Below are positions 51,903 through 61,625 of a stretch of DNA of 64,000 bases, piece by piece. Numbering within the stretch: the stretch's first letter is position 1; each line of letters opens with the position of its first letter. The stretch comes from Myxococcales bacterium. Lineage in GTDB: Bacteria; Myxococcota; Polyangia; Nannocystales; Nannocystaceae. Both the position numbers and the translations under genes were made by a program. The notes beneath the pieces were generated by a model, which made no database searches, was not told where the DNA came from, and saw only the letters and a list, made by a program, of their open reading frames with translations. The stretch spans positions 124,001-188,000 of the forward strand of contig JAEUJW010000067.1 in assembly GCA_016793465.1 (NCBI GenBank), in the 5' to 3' direction.

Positions 51903-51932
51903 ATTGTAAGTCATCTCTGAGAGAACTGTCAA
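51903..51932 (-). promoter_or_regulatory. Near-consensus sigma-70 promoter for the HTH/TIGR04255 operon
   Basis: On the minus strand, TTGACA (51932-51927), an 18-base spacer and TACAAT (51908-51903). The expected start of transcription is near 51896, about 58 bases before ATG 51838. CTGTC-AAG-GACAG (51926-51938) is a dyad overlapping the -35 box and is a good operator candidate for the HTH protein. The whole region is AT-rich compared with its surroundings. Confidence 0.75.
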
Positions 51933-51949
51933 GGACAGGGAGTTTCGAC

Positions 51950-52240
51950 ATGACGGAGCACGACGACAGGGATGGCGACGGGGACTTCGACCTCGTGGTG
52001 CACGACGCGGATCGGCCGGACGACGCGGTCGACACCGAGTGCCTCGGCTACTACGACTCGGTGGCGGACTACTTGCGGGTCGCGGTCGACACGCTGGTGA
52101 TCCCCGAGGGCGAGTGGCTGCTCGCGTGCCTCGACTACGAGCGCGTGCAGGAGGCGCTCGAGGCGGGCGGGCTGTTTCGGTTGAGGGTCGCGGGCGGGCG
52201 AGTGTTCCGCGACCGGCTGGGTAGTCGCGGTCGGCGGTGA
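51950..52240 (+). CDS. Small acidic protein of unknown function
   Basis: A 96-residue protein with a very acidic first third (MTEHDDRDGDGDFDLVVHDAD) and a basic end (GSRGRR). The middle has ECLGYYDSVADYLRVAVDTLVIPEGEWLLACLDYERVQEALEAGG, which looks helical with a buried core. An AGGGAG ribosome site lies eight bases before ATG 51950. It is divergent from the HTH gene and shares its AT-rich promoter region. No family recognised; it may be a modulator or antitoxin-like partner of the operon, by position only. Confidence 0.6.
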   Translation: MTEHDDRDGDGDFDLVVHDADRPDDAVDTECLGYYDSVADYLRVAVDTLVIPEGEWLLACLDYERVQEALEAGGLFRLRVAGGRVFRDRLGSRGRR

Positions 52241-52449
52241 CTCGTCGTCGTCGTCGGGACGTGCGACCCGCGGGGTGGGGCTTTTGGCTGCCGCGGTCCA
52301 CGCAGTCGCGCCTGCGGACACTTTCGTGAGGGCTCGCAAGAGTTGCGTCCGCGGGTCAGGCCGCGAGAACGGCGATTCGGGGGCGTTTTGCGGGATCCGT
52401 GGGCGGCGGGGTGGGCGGACCCCGGCGGCACCGGCGCCATCCTTCGCCC

Positions 52450-54423
52450 GTGCGGACGGGTGCCCCCACGCTAACCCTGGCCTCCCTCGTGCTCGCGACG
52501 GCGTGCGCGAGCAGGAGGATCGAGGACGTGCGCGGGGTGGAGGCGTACATCACGCAGGTCGAGTTCGTGGGGGTGCACCGGTTCGAGGAGAAGGAGCTGC
52601 TGGCGTACCTCAACATCGGCGAGACGTCGCGGCTGCCGTGGCGCGACAAGTTCGCGTACCTGCCGGGCGTGCTGCCGGTCGACGAGCAGCGGATCCTCGA
52701 GGTCTACCGGGCGCACGGGTACTACGACACCGAGGTCATCGGCATGGACCCGAAGGTGTTGAAGGTGGGGCGGCCGTACCTCGCGGGCAAGCGCAAGGGC
52801 TCGCGGCGGCCCAACAAGATGAAGATCACGGTGACCGTCCGCGAGGGCGCGCCGACGCGGATCCGCGAGCTGAAGTTCGTGTGGCCGGAGGCGGCGCCGC
52901 TCGACCGCAAGGGCCGGCCGGCGTTCGCGTCGGTGCAGGAGGCGACGCGCCTGCACGAGGGCGACGTGTTCGAGGTGCCAAAGCTCAACCAGGGGGTCGA
53001 GGCGGGGGTCAACGCCATGAAGGAGCGCGGCTACCCGTTCGCCGAGGTCGAGGAGGAGGCGATCGTCGAGCCGAACATCGGCGTCGACGTGGTGATGCGC
53101 CTGACGCCGGGCGCGCAGGTCAGGCTGGCGGAGAAGATCCGCGTCGAGGGGCTGGTCGGGGTGCCGGAGAAGTCGGTGCAGAACGAGATCGAGTTCGCGC
53201 CGGGCAAGCTGTACTCGCCGGGGCTCATCACGCGCATCGAGCAGGCGGTCTACGGGCTCGACGTGTTCGACTCGGTGACGGTGACGGTCGAGCCCGACAA
53301 GACCGACCCGAAGGTGGTGCACGCGGTCGTCAAGGTGGTCGAGGGCAACACGCAGTCGGTGCGCGTCGGCCCGGGCCTGGGGTTCGACCCGATCCGCTGG
53401 GAGGAGCGGGTCACGCTGCAGTACTCGCACAAGAACCTGGCGCACAACCTGACGCGCTTCGACCTGCGGACCACGGTCGGCTACGCGGAGCTGCCGTCGC
53501 TGTTCCGGCCGGTGGCGCACGGGCCGCTGCTGAAGGTGGAGCCGACGCTGAAGCGCAAGGGCTTCCTGGAGAAGCACACGGTGTGGACGCTGGCGCCCAG
53601 CTTCGAGCTGGGGATCTGGCAGGGCTATCAGTTCTACACGCCGACTTTGCGCATGGGCGCGTCGAGGTTCTTCACGAAATACGTGCAGCTCGAGCTGACG
53701 TACAACCTGCGCTTCGTAGACTTCTTCAACGTGTCGCCGGCGCTGAAGACCCAGGACTCGATCCTCGGGCGGGACTTCCGCGACCCGTACACGCTGAGCT
53801 ACATCGAGCCGGCGCTGCACTTCTACTTCGTCGACTCCATCCTCAAGCCGAAGAACGGAGCGATCCTCGGGGTGGTGTACGACCTCGCGGGGCTCGGCGG
53901 CGACTTCAGCTTCCACAAGATCGTGCCGACGATCCGCGGCTACCTGACGCCGCACGAGCGGGTGACGTTCGCGCTGCGGCTGTCGACGGGGTTCATCCTG
54001 CCGTTCGGGGCCAAGGCGGGGGCGCCGTTCGACATGCGGTTCTATCTGGGCGGCGCGGACAGCGTGCGCGGGTGGGGCCTGCGGCGGCTGTCGCCGCGGG
54101 TCTACGACGAGGACTGCACGCAGGAGGACGGCTGCTCGGGCGTGCCGGTCGGCGGTCAGACCATGGTGATGGCGAACTTCGAGACGCGGGTGCGGACGTG
54201 GCGCGAGCTGTACGTGGCCGCGTTCTTCGACGCGGGCGACGTGCGCGAGGGGGTGCGCAGCTTCAGCCCGAAGAACTGGAACTACGCGGCCGGGCCGGGG
54301 CTGCGCTACGTCAGCAAGATCGGGACGTTCCGCCTCGATCTCGGGTTTCGCCTCAACGAGACCGACCGGTCGCTGGGTGAGAGGATCTGGGCGATCCACT
54401 TCGGCCTGGGGGAGACGTTCTGA
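52450..54423 (+). CDS. TamA-like Omp85 outer-membrane protein, possibly lipidated
   Basis: A 657-residue Omp85-family protein. Residues 30-320 hold about three POTRA domains (ITQVEFVGVHRFEEKELLAYLNI; TRIRELKFVW...; EKIRVEGLVGVPEKSVQNEIEFAPGKLY). The rest is the 16-strand barrel with the L6 motif region VRGWGLRRL. With GTG 52450 the N-terminus reads MRTGAPTLTLASLVLATAC, a lipoprotein-like signal (lipobox ATAC), as in the TamL lipoproteins of Bacteroidota; GTG 52399 would lengthen it by 17 residues. It lies two bases before the TamB gene, with which it should form the TAM complex spanning the envelope. Confidence 0.85.
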   Translation: MRTGAPTLTLASLVLATACASRRIEDVRGVEAYITQVEFVGVHRFEEKELLAYLNIGETSRLPWRDKFAYLPGVLPVDEQRILEVYRAHGYYDTEVIGMDPKVLKVGRPYLAGKRKGSRRPNKMKITVTVREGAPTRIRELKFVWPEAAPLDRKGRPAFASVQEATRLHEGDVFEVPKLNQGVEAGVNAMKERGYPFAEVEEEAIVEPNIGVDVVMRLTPGAQVRLAEKIRVEGLVGVPEKSVQNEIEFAPGKLYSPGLITRIEQAVYGLDVFDSVTVTVEPDKTDPKVVHAVVKVVEGNTQSVRVGPGLGFDPIRWEERVTLQYSHKNLAHNLTRFDLRTTVGYAELPSLFRPVAHGPLLKVEPTLKRKGFLEKHTVWTLAPSFELGIWQGYQFYTPTLRMGASRFFTKYVQLELTYNLRFVDFFNVSPALKTQDSILGRDFRDPYTLSYIEPALHFYFVDSILKPKNGAILGVVYDLAGLGGDFSFHKIVPTIRGYLTPHERVTFALRLSTGFILPFGAKAGAPFDMRFYLGGADSVRGWGLRRLSPRVYDEDCTQEDGCSGVPVGGQTMVMANFETRVRTWRELYVAAFFDAGDVREGVRSFSPKNWNYAAGPGLRYVSKIGTFRLDLGFRLNETDRSLGERIWAIHFGLGETF

Positions 54424-54425
54424 TC

Positions 54426-57400
54426 ATGCATACGCGGCGGGGGCGGGCGAAGCGATTCTTCAGGGGGCTGCTGCGCTGGACGCTGCGGGGCGTCGCGGCG
54501 CTGGTGCTGCTCGTGGTCACGCTGGTGCTGGTGCTGCTGTACTCGAACGCGGCGCTGCGCCTCGCGGTGCGGCACGGGCTCGGGTTCTACAACGGGAGGA
54601 TCCCCGGCGAGATCGCGGTGGCCGACGTCGAGGGGCGGCTCGGCACCGAGTTCGTGCTGCGCGGCGTGAGCGTGGTCGACAGCGTGGGGCGGCCGCTGGT
54701 GACGGCGGACGCGCTGCGGGTCGCGTGGTCGCCGTGGTCGCTGCTGCGCGGCGAGCTGGCGCTGGCGGAGGTCGAGCTGGTCGGGGCCGACGTGTTCCTG
54801 TTCGCCCACGAGGAGGGCAGCGCGTTCAAGGACCTGGCGATCCCGGGGCCGGACAAGCCGGAGGAGCCGCGCAAGATCCCCGGGGTCGGTCCGGACCTGC
54901 CGCTCGACATCAGCGTCGGCGCGCTGCGGCTGACCGACGTCGACGTGTACCGCGGGTCGGGCCTGCCGCTGACGGAGGAGACGTCGCTGGTGGTGACGGC
55001 GCACGCGGTCGGGCAGGCGGGGGAGCTCGAGATCCTCGAGGGCGCGGCGGACCTGCCGGGCTCGCGGATCTTCGGGCTCGGGCTGGCGGCGCGCTGGACC
55101 GACCCGGTGGTCGCCGTGACGGCGCACGTCGACACCAACCTCGGCAAGCTGACGCTCGAGCGGGCCGAGTTCGACGCCGAGGCGCTGGCGGGCAACGGGC
55201 GCGTGGCCGTGATCGGCGACCGCGAAGGGCTGGCGGACCGCACGGAAGAGTGGCTCTCGAAGGTGTTCCGTGAAGCGCCGGGCGAGCCGCTGCTGACGCT
55301 GGCGGTGCGCGGCTCAGCGGATGACCTCAGCGCGGAGCTCGACGCGGTGCTGCCGGGCGCGCTGGCGGCGGGGCTGACGGTCGCGGGCAAGCTGACGGAC
55401 GGGCCGCGGCTGTTCGCGACGGTGCGCGCGCGGGCGGACCTCGACCGGCTGGTCGGGGCGCGCGTCGGCGTGGTGCAGCCGGTGGTGTCGGCGGCGCTGA
55501 CCGGGGACCCCGACTGGGAGGGGCTGCGGGCCGAGGTCGACGTGCGCTGCGAGCACTGCGGGCCGCTGTCGGACGCGGGGCTGTGGGCGACGGCGCTGCA
55601 GGAGCCGACCGAGGTGCGCGCGCGCGTGGCGGCGCAGCTGGCGGGCGTCAGCCTGACGGGCTCGGCGAGCTTCGAGGACGAGACCTACGACATCCGCGCC
55701 GGCGAGCTGGACCTGACGATCGCCGACGTGAGGGTGCCGCTGGCGGTCGGTCGCAACTTCGCCGAGATCCCGGAGATCGGCGGCGGCGTGGCGGTGCACG
55801 GGCTGTGCAACGGCGATCCGCTGCTGTGCATGGGCGACGTCTCGGTCACGGAGTTCTCGGGCTTCGGGGCCCGGCTGGCGGCGCTCGGCGTGGCCGCGCG
55901 GGGCCAGCCGTTCGGGCCGATGAAGGCGGCGGACGCGTTCTTGACGCTGGGGGACCTGGCGGTCAAGGGCCAGCGGGTCGCGGGGGCCGAGGCCTACGTG
56001 ACGCTGGGGCCGGTCGGCACCGGCAAGCTCGGCCAGGGCATGGAGGCGCCTGACCCCGAGGACAGGTCGGACGGGCCCGGGAGCTCGCCGCGGCAGGCGG
56101 TCGCCGACGGCTCGGGCGCGGCGGTCGGGCACCAGGTGGCGCAGGAGCTGGCGAAGGGCGCGAGCCGGGTCGGCGAGGACAACTCGACGATCCGCGAGCA
56201 GGTCGCGACCTCGGTGGCGCAGCAGTCGAGCGAGGCGGCGCGGTCGGCGGGGCCGGGCATCCCGCCGCTCGAGGTCGGCGTCGAGGCCGAGGCGTGGATG
56301 CGGCGGCGCGACCGCGGCGACCGGGCGCGGGTGATGGCGCGGGTGCGGCCGGGGCCGCCGCTCGAGGTCGACGTCGACGGGCTGTCGGTGCACCTGCGCG
56401 GGCTCATGGCGCTGCTGCTGCGGCCCACGCGCGTCGAGGTGGACGGCGAGCGGATCGCGGTGCGCGGGCTCGACCTGAAGGCGGCGGACGGGCGCATCAA
56501 GGCGAACGGGGTGGTCGACCGCGGCGGGCGCAGCGACTTCGACGTCGACATCGAGGGGGTCAAGCTCGACACGGTGGCGCGGGCGGTGCCGGCGCTGCGC
56601 CGGCGGCTCGGCGGCACGGTCGGGTTCCACGCGCACCTCGAGGGCTCGGCGCGCGACCCGACGCTGTACGTGCGGGCGGACGGGCGCAAGCTGTGGTTCC
56701 AGGCCACCGAGATCGGCGACCTCGACGTCGGGGTCGACCTGAAGCAGCGCGACGCGACGGCGACGGTGACGGTGGTCGGGCCGCTGGCGGACCGCGCGGC
56801 GGTGAAGGTCGACACCCGGCTGATGGCGGACCTGAAGCGCGGCAAGTTCGGGCTGCTGGCGGCGCAGCTGTCGGGCGACGTCGACGTGGCGGGGCTGCGG
56901 CTGGGGGCGCTGCGGCCGTGGCTGTCGCGGGGGCGCGGCGTGGTCGACGTGCACGCGGCGATCCGCGGCACGGCGGAGCGTCCGGTGGCGGCGGTGCGGG
57001 TGTCGGGCCGCGACCTGGCGCTCGACGGGTGGAAGGGCGAGGGGGCGCGGGTGGTCGCCAACGCGGCGTACGCCAACGGCGCGCTGCACGGCGACGTCGA
57101 CGTGCTGCACCTCGAGGCGGGGGCGCGGCTGGCGATCGGGTCGGTGCCGGTGACGGTCGACCTGGTCAAGAAGACGGCCGAGGTCCGCTGGGACGAGCCG
57201 ATCGCGGCGACGCTGGCGGTGCGCAAGCTCGACCTGTGGCGGCAGCTGACGGCCCTGGACCCGCAGGCGGACCTCGCGGGGCTGGTCGAGCTCGACGTCG
57301 CGGTGCGCGGCACCGGCGCGCGGCCCGAGGTCGAGGTGGCCGTCGACGCCGAGCGCCTGCGGGTGCGCGAGGCGGACCTCGGGTCGCTGCAGGTGAAGGC

Positions 57401-59621
57401 GGGCTACGCCGACGAGCGGGTCACGCTCGACGTGGCGGGCAAGGGCGGGCTGCCGGGCGTGGTCAGCGTGCGCGCGGCGGCGCCGATCCGGGTGGCGCCG
57501 GCGAAGGGCGAGGTCGCCTGGCTGAAGGACCAGGCGCACGAGCTCGACGTAAAGGTCGCCAGGCTCGAGCTCGCGGGGCTGCGGCGCGCGGGGGTCGACG
57601 CGCCGGTGCGCGGCACGGTCGGGGTGCGGGTCACGGGCCGCGGCAGCGCGGTGGACCCGGACATCACGGTCGGGGCCGAGGTGAAGAACCTATTTTACCG
57701 CACGCTGCCGGTCGGCTCGGTGCAGACGACGGTGAACTACGGCGACGAGCTGCTGGCGGCGACCGTGAAGGGTCACCTCGGGGCGCGCACGAAGGTCGAC
57801 GCCGCGGCCAGGGTGCCGCTGGCGATCGACCTGACGACCGGCAAGGTGGCCTGGGACCGCAAGGCGCACCACGAGGTGCACCTCGGGCTCGACGGGGTCG
57901 ACCGCGCGACGCTGCTGCCGCTCGGCGCGCCGATCCCCGCGGACGCGCTGATCGGGCTCGGGCTGCAGGTGGACGTGAAGGGCGGGCTCGAGGACTTCGT
58001 GGGCGACGTCGAGTTGCACGGGCAGCTCGGGCACAAGGTGTTCGGCGGGGCGCCGGTGCACCTGTCGGTGCACGCGGAGCCGAAGTCGCAGCGGGCGCGC
58101 TTCGCCCTCGGGTCGCACATCATCACCGAGCCGCTCGAGGTGCGGGCGGCCACGCAGGCCGACATCCCGGGGCTGGTGGCCGGGACGGCCAAGGCGAAGG
58201 ACATCCGCCTGACGGCGTCGGCGCGCTCGAACGGGGTCGACCTGCGCTACTTGAAGGCGTTCACGCCGCCGGGGCTGTTCGACCCGATCGGCAAGGTCAC
58301 GGCCGACGCCACGGTGCACGGCACGCTGGGTGCGCCGCACGTGCAGGGCCGGGTCGGCATGCGCGACGGCGGGATCACGGTGCTGGCGCTGCAGCAGCGG
58401 TTCTACGGCATCAACCTCGACGTGACCGCCAAGGACCGCCACATCGAGGTCGAGTCGCTGGTGGTGCGCGGCGGGAACGGCACGCTGTCGTCGTCGGCGA
58501 AGCTGGACATCGGCGCGGACGGGGCGCTGAAGCTCGTCGCCGACGCGACGATCTCCAAGTTCCCGCTGGCGCGGCCGGGGCTGCCGCAGATGCAGATCGA
58601 CGGCAAGGTCAAGGCCAGGGTAGCGAGCGACGCGGAGGGCACGGACGTCGACGTCACGGTGGCCGACACGGAGGTGCTGGTGACCGGCTACTCGGTGCGC
58701 GCGCCCAAGGCGATCCCGGACAACGTCAACGTGCGGGGCAAGCATGGCGAGCTGGTGCGGCCGATCGACGTCAAGCAGTTCAAGAAGGAGCAGAAGGCCG
58801 AGGCCGGCGAGGTCGACCCGCGCACGCTGGCGCTGAAGATCAAGCTGGCCGACCCGATCCGGTTCACCGGTCCGGTCATGCAGATGGAGTGGAGCGGGGC
58901 GATCGCGGTCGATCAGAGCCCCGCGGAGAAGTCGGTCACCGGCAAGCTGAAGGCCGACGAGGGCAAGTTCGACCTGCTCGGCAACCGCTTCGTCATCGAG
59001 TCGGGCGAGGTGACCCTGCCCGAGGGTGAGGTGACGATCGACCCGTTCCTCAACGTGGTGGCGGCGACGCAGACCGAGGTGGCGCGGGTGCGGGTGACGA
59101 TCCGCGGGCGGGCGAGCCGGCCGCAGCTGATCTTCAGCTCGGAGCCGTCGCTGCCGCAGCAGCAGATCCTGACGCTGCTGGTGACCGGCACGACCGACGC
59201 CAGCCAGGCCAACCAGCAGAAGGTGCTGGCCGAGGCGGCGACGCTGCTGGTGCTGGCCGAGAACCCGGCGCTGGCCAACTTCATCACGCGCTCGACCGGG
59301 CTCGACTACGTGGGGGTGTCGTTCGGGGACAACGCGACCCAGCCGATCTTGACGGTCGGCAAGCACATCGACCGCCGGATCTACGCCGAGACCGCGTACA
59401 AGCACAACGCGCCGATGCGCTCGAACCGGGTCGAGGCGCGGGTCGAGTACGAGCTGACGCCGCGCTGGACGGTCGAGACCTTCTTCGGCGACGCGGCCGT
59501 CGGCGGGGTGGATCTGTGGTGGCGCAAGGTGTTCGGGGCGCCGCGTCCGCCGCCGCCGCCGAAGGACCGTTCGAAGGTCGAGGACAAGGCGCTCGCGCGC
59601 GAGCGCAAGACGGCCCGCTGA
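54426..59621 (+). CDS. tamB: TamB-like translocation and assembly module / lipid-transport protein
   Basis: A 1731-residue protein with one N-terminal membrane anchor (ALVLLVVTLVLVLLYSNAAL) and a very long repetitive beta-strand region, the AsmA-like/TamB groove that bridges the two membranes and carries phospholipids or assists barrel insertion. The conserved C-terminal DUF490 domain is clear: FDLLGNRFVIESGEVTLPEG, SSEPSLPQQQILTLLVTGT, and GLDYVGVSFGDNATQPILTVGKHIDRRIY. Length is larger than E. coli TamB (about 1260), with a Gln/Ala/Ser-rich insert near residues 540-610. It follows TamA by two bases. Confidence 0.92.
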   Translation: MHTRRGRAKRFFRGLLRWTLRGVAALVLLVVTLVLVLLYSNAALRLAVRHGLGFYNGRIPGEIAVADVEGRLGTEFVLRGVSVVDSVGRPLVTADALRVAWSPWSLLRGELALAEVELVGADVFLFAHEEGSAFKDLAIPGPDKPEEPRKIPGVGPDLPLDISVGALRLTDVDVYRGSGLPLTEETSLVVTAHAVGQAGELEILEGAADLPGSRIFGLGLAARWTDPVVAVTAHVDTNLGKLTLERAEFDAEALAGNGRVAVIGDREGLADRTEEWLSKVFREAPGEPLLTLAVRGSADDLSAELDAVLPGALAAGLTVAGKLTDGPRLFATVRARADLDRLVGARVGVVQPVVSAALTGDPDWEGLRAEVDVRCEHCGPLSDAGLWATALQEPTEVRARVAAQLAGVSLTGSASFEDETYDIRAGELDLTIADVRVPLAVGRNFAEIPEIGGGVAVHGLCNGDPLLCMGDVSVTEFSGFGARLAALGVAARGQPFGPMKAADAFLTLGDLAVKGQRVAGAEAYVTLGPVGTGKLGQGMEAPDPEDRSDGPGSSPRQAVADGSGAAVGHQVAQELAKGASRVGEDNSTIREQVATSVAQQSSEAARSAGPGIPPLEVGVEAEAWMRRRDRGDRARVMARVRPGPPLEVDVDGLSVHLRGLMALLLRPTRVEVDGERIAVRGLDLKAADGRIKANGVVDRGGRSDFDVDIEGVKLDTVARAVPALRRRLGGTVGFHAHLEGSARDPTLYVRADGRKLWFQATEIGDLDVGVDLKQRDATATVTVVGPLADRAAVKVDTRLMADLKRGKFGLLAAQLSGDVDVAGLRLGALRPWLSRGRGVVDVHAAIRGTAERPVAAVRVSGRDLALDGWKGEGARVVANAAYANGALHGDVDVLHLEAGARLAIGSVPVTVDLVKKTAEVRWDEPIAATLAVRKLDLWRQLTALDPQADLAGLVELDVAVRGTGARPEVEVAVDAERLRVREADLGSLQVKAGYADERVTLDVAGKGGLPGVVSVRAAAPIRVAPAKGEVAWLKDQAHELDVKVARLELAGLRRAGVDAPVRGTVGVRVTGRGSAVDPDITVGAEVKNLFYRTLPVGSVQTTVNYGDELLAATVKGHLGARTKVDAAARVPLAIDLTTGKVAWDRKAHHEVHLGLDGVDRATLLPLGAPIPADALIGLGLQVDVKGGLEDFVGDVELHGQLGHKVFGGAPVHLSVHAEPKSQRARFALGSHIITEPLEVRAATQADIPGLVAGTAKAKDIRLTASARSNGVDLRYLKAFTPPGLFDPIGKVTADATVHGTLGAPHVQGRVGMRDGGITVLALQQRFYGINLDVTAKDRHIEVESLVVRGGNGTLSSSAKLDIGADGALKLVADATISKFPLARPGLPQMQIDGKVKARVASDAEGTDVDVTVADTEVLVTGYSVRAPKAIPDNVNVRGKHGELVRPIDVKQFKKEQKAEAGEVDPRTLALKIKLADPIRFTGPVMQMEWSGAIAVDQSPAEKSVTGKLKADEGKFDLLGNRFVIESGEVTLPEGEVTIDPFLNVVAATQTEVARVRVTIRGRASRPQLIFSSEPSLPQQQILTLLVTGTTDASQANQQKVLAEAATLLVLAENPALANFITRSTGLDYVGVSFGDNATQPILTVGKHIDRRIYAETAYKHNAPMRSNRVEARVEYELTPRWTVETFFGDAAVGGVDLWWRKVFGAPRPPPPPKDRSKVEDKALARERKTAR

Positions 59622-59772
59622 TCGCGCGGGCGGCGTGATCCGCGTCAACGCCGGGCGATCCCCGGCGTTCGTCGCGATCGTCGCAGGAGGCCGCGGGAGC
59701 GGGCTTCGCAGGCTGTTCGCGGCCGCATCCGTTGCGCAGGCCAGGTCGGCAAACTCCGTTCAAAGTGGGTCC

Positions 59773-60210
59773 ATGCAGCAGTTCACCTCGACCTGGGTTG
59801 TCGTGGCGGACGCCCAGCGCGCCCGCGTCCTGTACCTGGAGCGTCCGGGTGCACCCGTGCGGCGGGTCTTCGAGGAGGAGGACGCGCCGCGGCGGCGCTT
59901 CGCGGTGGCCGACGTGGTCAACGAGGTCGCCGCGAACGAGGGCTTCGACCACCTGATCCTGGTGGCCTCGCCGTCGATCCTGGACGACCTGAAGGACGCG
60001 CTCAGCGAGCCGGCGCGCGGGCGCATCGAGGCCGAGTGCCCCCAGGACCTGTCGCGCTTCTCCGACGAGATGGTGCTGCGGGTGCTCGGCGACATGGAGT
60101 GCGAGGACAGCCTGCTCGGCGACGCCGACGACGTGCGCGACGACGACGACGACGACGCCGCGGGCGAGTCGACGAGCGGCGGGCGGCAGGTTCAGGGCAG
60201 CTTGCAGTAG
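59773..60210 (+). CDS. Host-attachment-type protein (baeRF superfamily)
   Basis: A 145-residue protein: STWVVVADAQRARVLYLE at the N-terminus, VADVVNEVAANEGFDHLILVASPSILDDLKDALSE in the middle and CPQDLSRFSDEMVLRVL near the end match the host attachment protein family (Pfam PF10116), which belongs to the eRF1-like baeRF superfamily. An Asp-rich tail (DDDDDDAAGE) is added. ATG 59773 is chosen as the family start; the upstream frame is shadow. The name comes from Agrobacterium attachment genetics; the actual role is probably translation related. Its 3' end overlaps the convergent esterase gene by 19 bases. Confidence 0.8.
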   Translation: MQQFTSTWVVVADAQRARVLYLERPGAPVRRVFEEEDAPRRRFAVADVVNEVAANEGFDHLILVASPSILDDLKDALSEPARGRIEAECPQDLSRFSDEMVLRVLGDMECEDSLLGDADDVRDDDDDDAAGESTSGGRQVQGSLQ

Positions 60211-61361
60211 TCGGGGAAGCCGTCCGGGAGGCCGCTCAGGTACGGCTCGGGCAGGGTGCCCCACGGGTGGTCGGCGAAGAACTGCAGCACGCTGTCCTGC
60301 GCGGGCGGGATGTCGTGGCCCATGCCGTGGTCGCAGAGGAACGAGAAGCTGCCGTTGTCGGCGAGGTAGGCCTGGTAGTCCATGCTGGCCTGCTGGAAGC
60401 CGACGACGACGACGTCGCCGGGGCCGCCGTGGAAGATCATGGCGGCGAAGTCGTTGTCGGGGTCGGCGAAGCCCGGCATGCTGTTGAAGATGAGGCCGCC
60501 CGAGTAGGTGACGACGCTGGCGAGGTAGTTCGAGCGGCGCACGCTCATCTGGGCGGTGTGCAGGCCGCCGGCGGAGAAGCCGAGGCTGTGCACGCGGGCG
60601 TCGTCGACGCCGAACTGCTGCTCGGCGCAGGCGAGCACCTCGTCGGCGACGAGCAGGTCGTCCTGCTGCTGGCCGAGCACGAGGAACCACGGGAAGATGC
60701 CGGCGGCGGGGTCGTGGGTGGGGGCGACGACGAGGCCGCCCATGTCGAGGATCTCCTGGATGCCGAGGTCGCCGACGCCGGCCAGCGCCTCCTCGGGTTC
60801 GCCGCCGGTGCCGTGCCAGTAGAACACCACCGGGCCGTCCTTGACGGCGGCGACCTCGGGGTCGACCCAGATGCGCACGGCGCGGGGCGAGCCGACGCCG
60901 TCGGGGTAGATGTCGACGACGCCGTCCTCGAGCTCGGGGCAGGGCTTGCTCGGGGTCGGCAGCTCGCCGCCGGGGTCGGGCAGGATGTCGCCGGTGGTGC
61001 CGTCGTCGGCGGTGTCGCCGTCGGTGGTGGTGTCGTCGCCGGTCTCGCCGGACGTGGTGGTGGTCGCGGGGGCGTCGGTGGTCGCGGGCTCGTCGCCGGT
61101 CGAGCTGGCGGGCGCGGTGGTGTCGGGGTCCTCGGTGGTCGGCGGCGCGCTGGTGTCGGGCGCGGCGGTGGTGTCGTCGGGGACGCCGGTGGTCGGGTCG
61201 ACCGGGCCCTCGGCGCCGCCGGTGGACGACGAGGCGGCGCCCGAGCTGTCGCCGGTGTCGCCCTCGTCGGCGCCGGGTTCAGGGTCGCCGCAGGCGGCGA
61301 GGACGAGGACGAGGGGGAGCGCGGACAGGGCTGGACGGAGCACGCGAGCACGTAAGCGCAC
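60192..61361 (-). CDS. Alpha/beta-hydrolase (PHB-depolymerase/esterase-like) lipoprotein
   Basis: A 389-residue lipoprotein: GTG 61361 gives a basic start and LSALPLVLVLAAC lipobox; GTG 61343 is an alternative. A Thr/Asp/Gly/Ser linker of about 110 residues follows. The catalytic domain shows the HGTGG oxyanion region (VVFYWHGTGG), the nucleophile elbow GFSAGG and a late histidine (FLCDHGMGHDIP). This is the layout of PHB depolymerase/feruloyl-esterase-like family enzymes (LpqC type). Two cysteine pairs probably form disulfides. Its substrate is likely a plant or polymer ester but unknown. Confidence 0.85.
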   Translation of the reverse strand: MRLRARVLRPALSALPLVLVLAACGDPEPGADEGDTGDSSGAASSSTGGAEGPVDPTTGVPDDTTAAPDTSAPPTTEDPDTTAPASSTGDEPATTDAPATTTTSGETGDDTTTDGDTADDGTTGDILPDPGGELPTPSKPCPELEDGVVDIYPDGVGSPRAVRIWVDPEVAAVKDGPVVFYWHGTGGEPEEALAGVGDLGIQEILDMGGLVVAPTHDPAAGIFPWFLVLGQQQDDLLVADEVLACAEQQFGVDDARVHSLGFSAGGLHTAQMSVRRSNYLASVVTYSGGLIFNSMPGFADPDNDFAAMIFHGGPGDVVVVGFQQASMDYQAYLADNGSFSFLCDHGMGHDIPPAQDSVLQFFADHPWGTLPEPYLSGLPDGFPDYCKLP

Positions 61362-61500
61362 TTTCGTGGGCGCCGTCAAGCCGGTCGTGCGGAGCCCCGG
61401 GTCTTGATCGTCAGGGGCTCGGGAGCGACGGTGCATGCGTGCCGGTCGTCGTCGGGGTCACGAGGCGCGCGGCGCCGGTGCGGGCCGCGTGTGGGCGCGG

Positions 61501-61625
61501 CGCTGCCGTGACCGCGGGGATCATGACGGCGCGCGGGCGGTGAGCAGGGCAGCGGGTCACGACGGCGCGGACGCTGCCGTGATCACGGACGGGGGTCATG
61601 ACGGCGCGCGGGCGGTGAGCAGGGC
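61501..61625. repeat. Direct repeats at the end of the ankyrin gene
   Basis: A 30-bp sequence at 61521-61550 is repeated exactly at 61596-61625, 75 bp apart, preceded in both cases by CGCTGCCGTGA (61501 and 61572). The second copy contains the stop codon and last codons of the minus-strand ankyrin gene, so the gene end has been duplicated into the intergenic region. The spacing region to 61440 has further degenerate copies. No gene is seen in 61362-61595. Confidence 0.75.

Noticed and set aside
52471..59648. Several very long minus-strand frames rich in Arg/His/Leu/Asp
   Set aside because: They are shadows of the TamA and TamB genes, whose own products show POTRA, barrel and DUF490 features.
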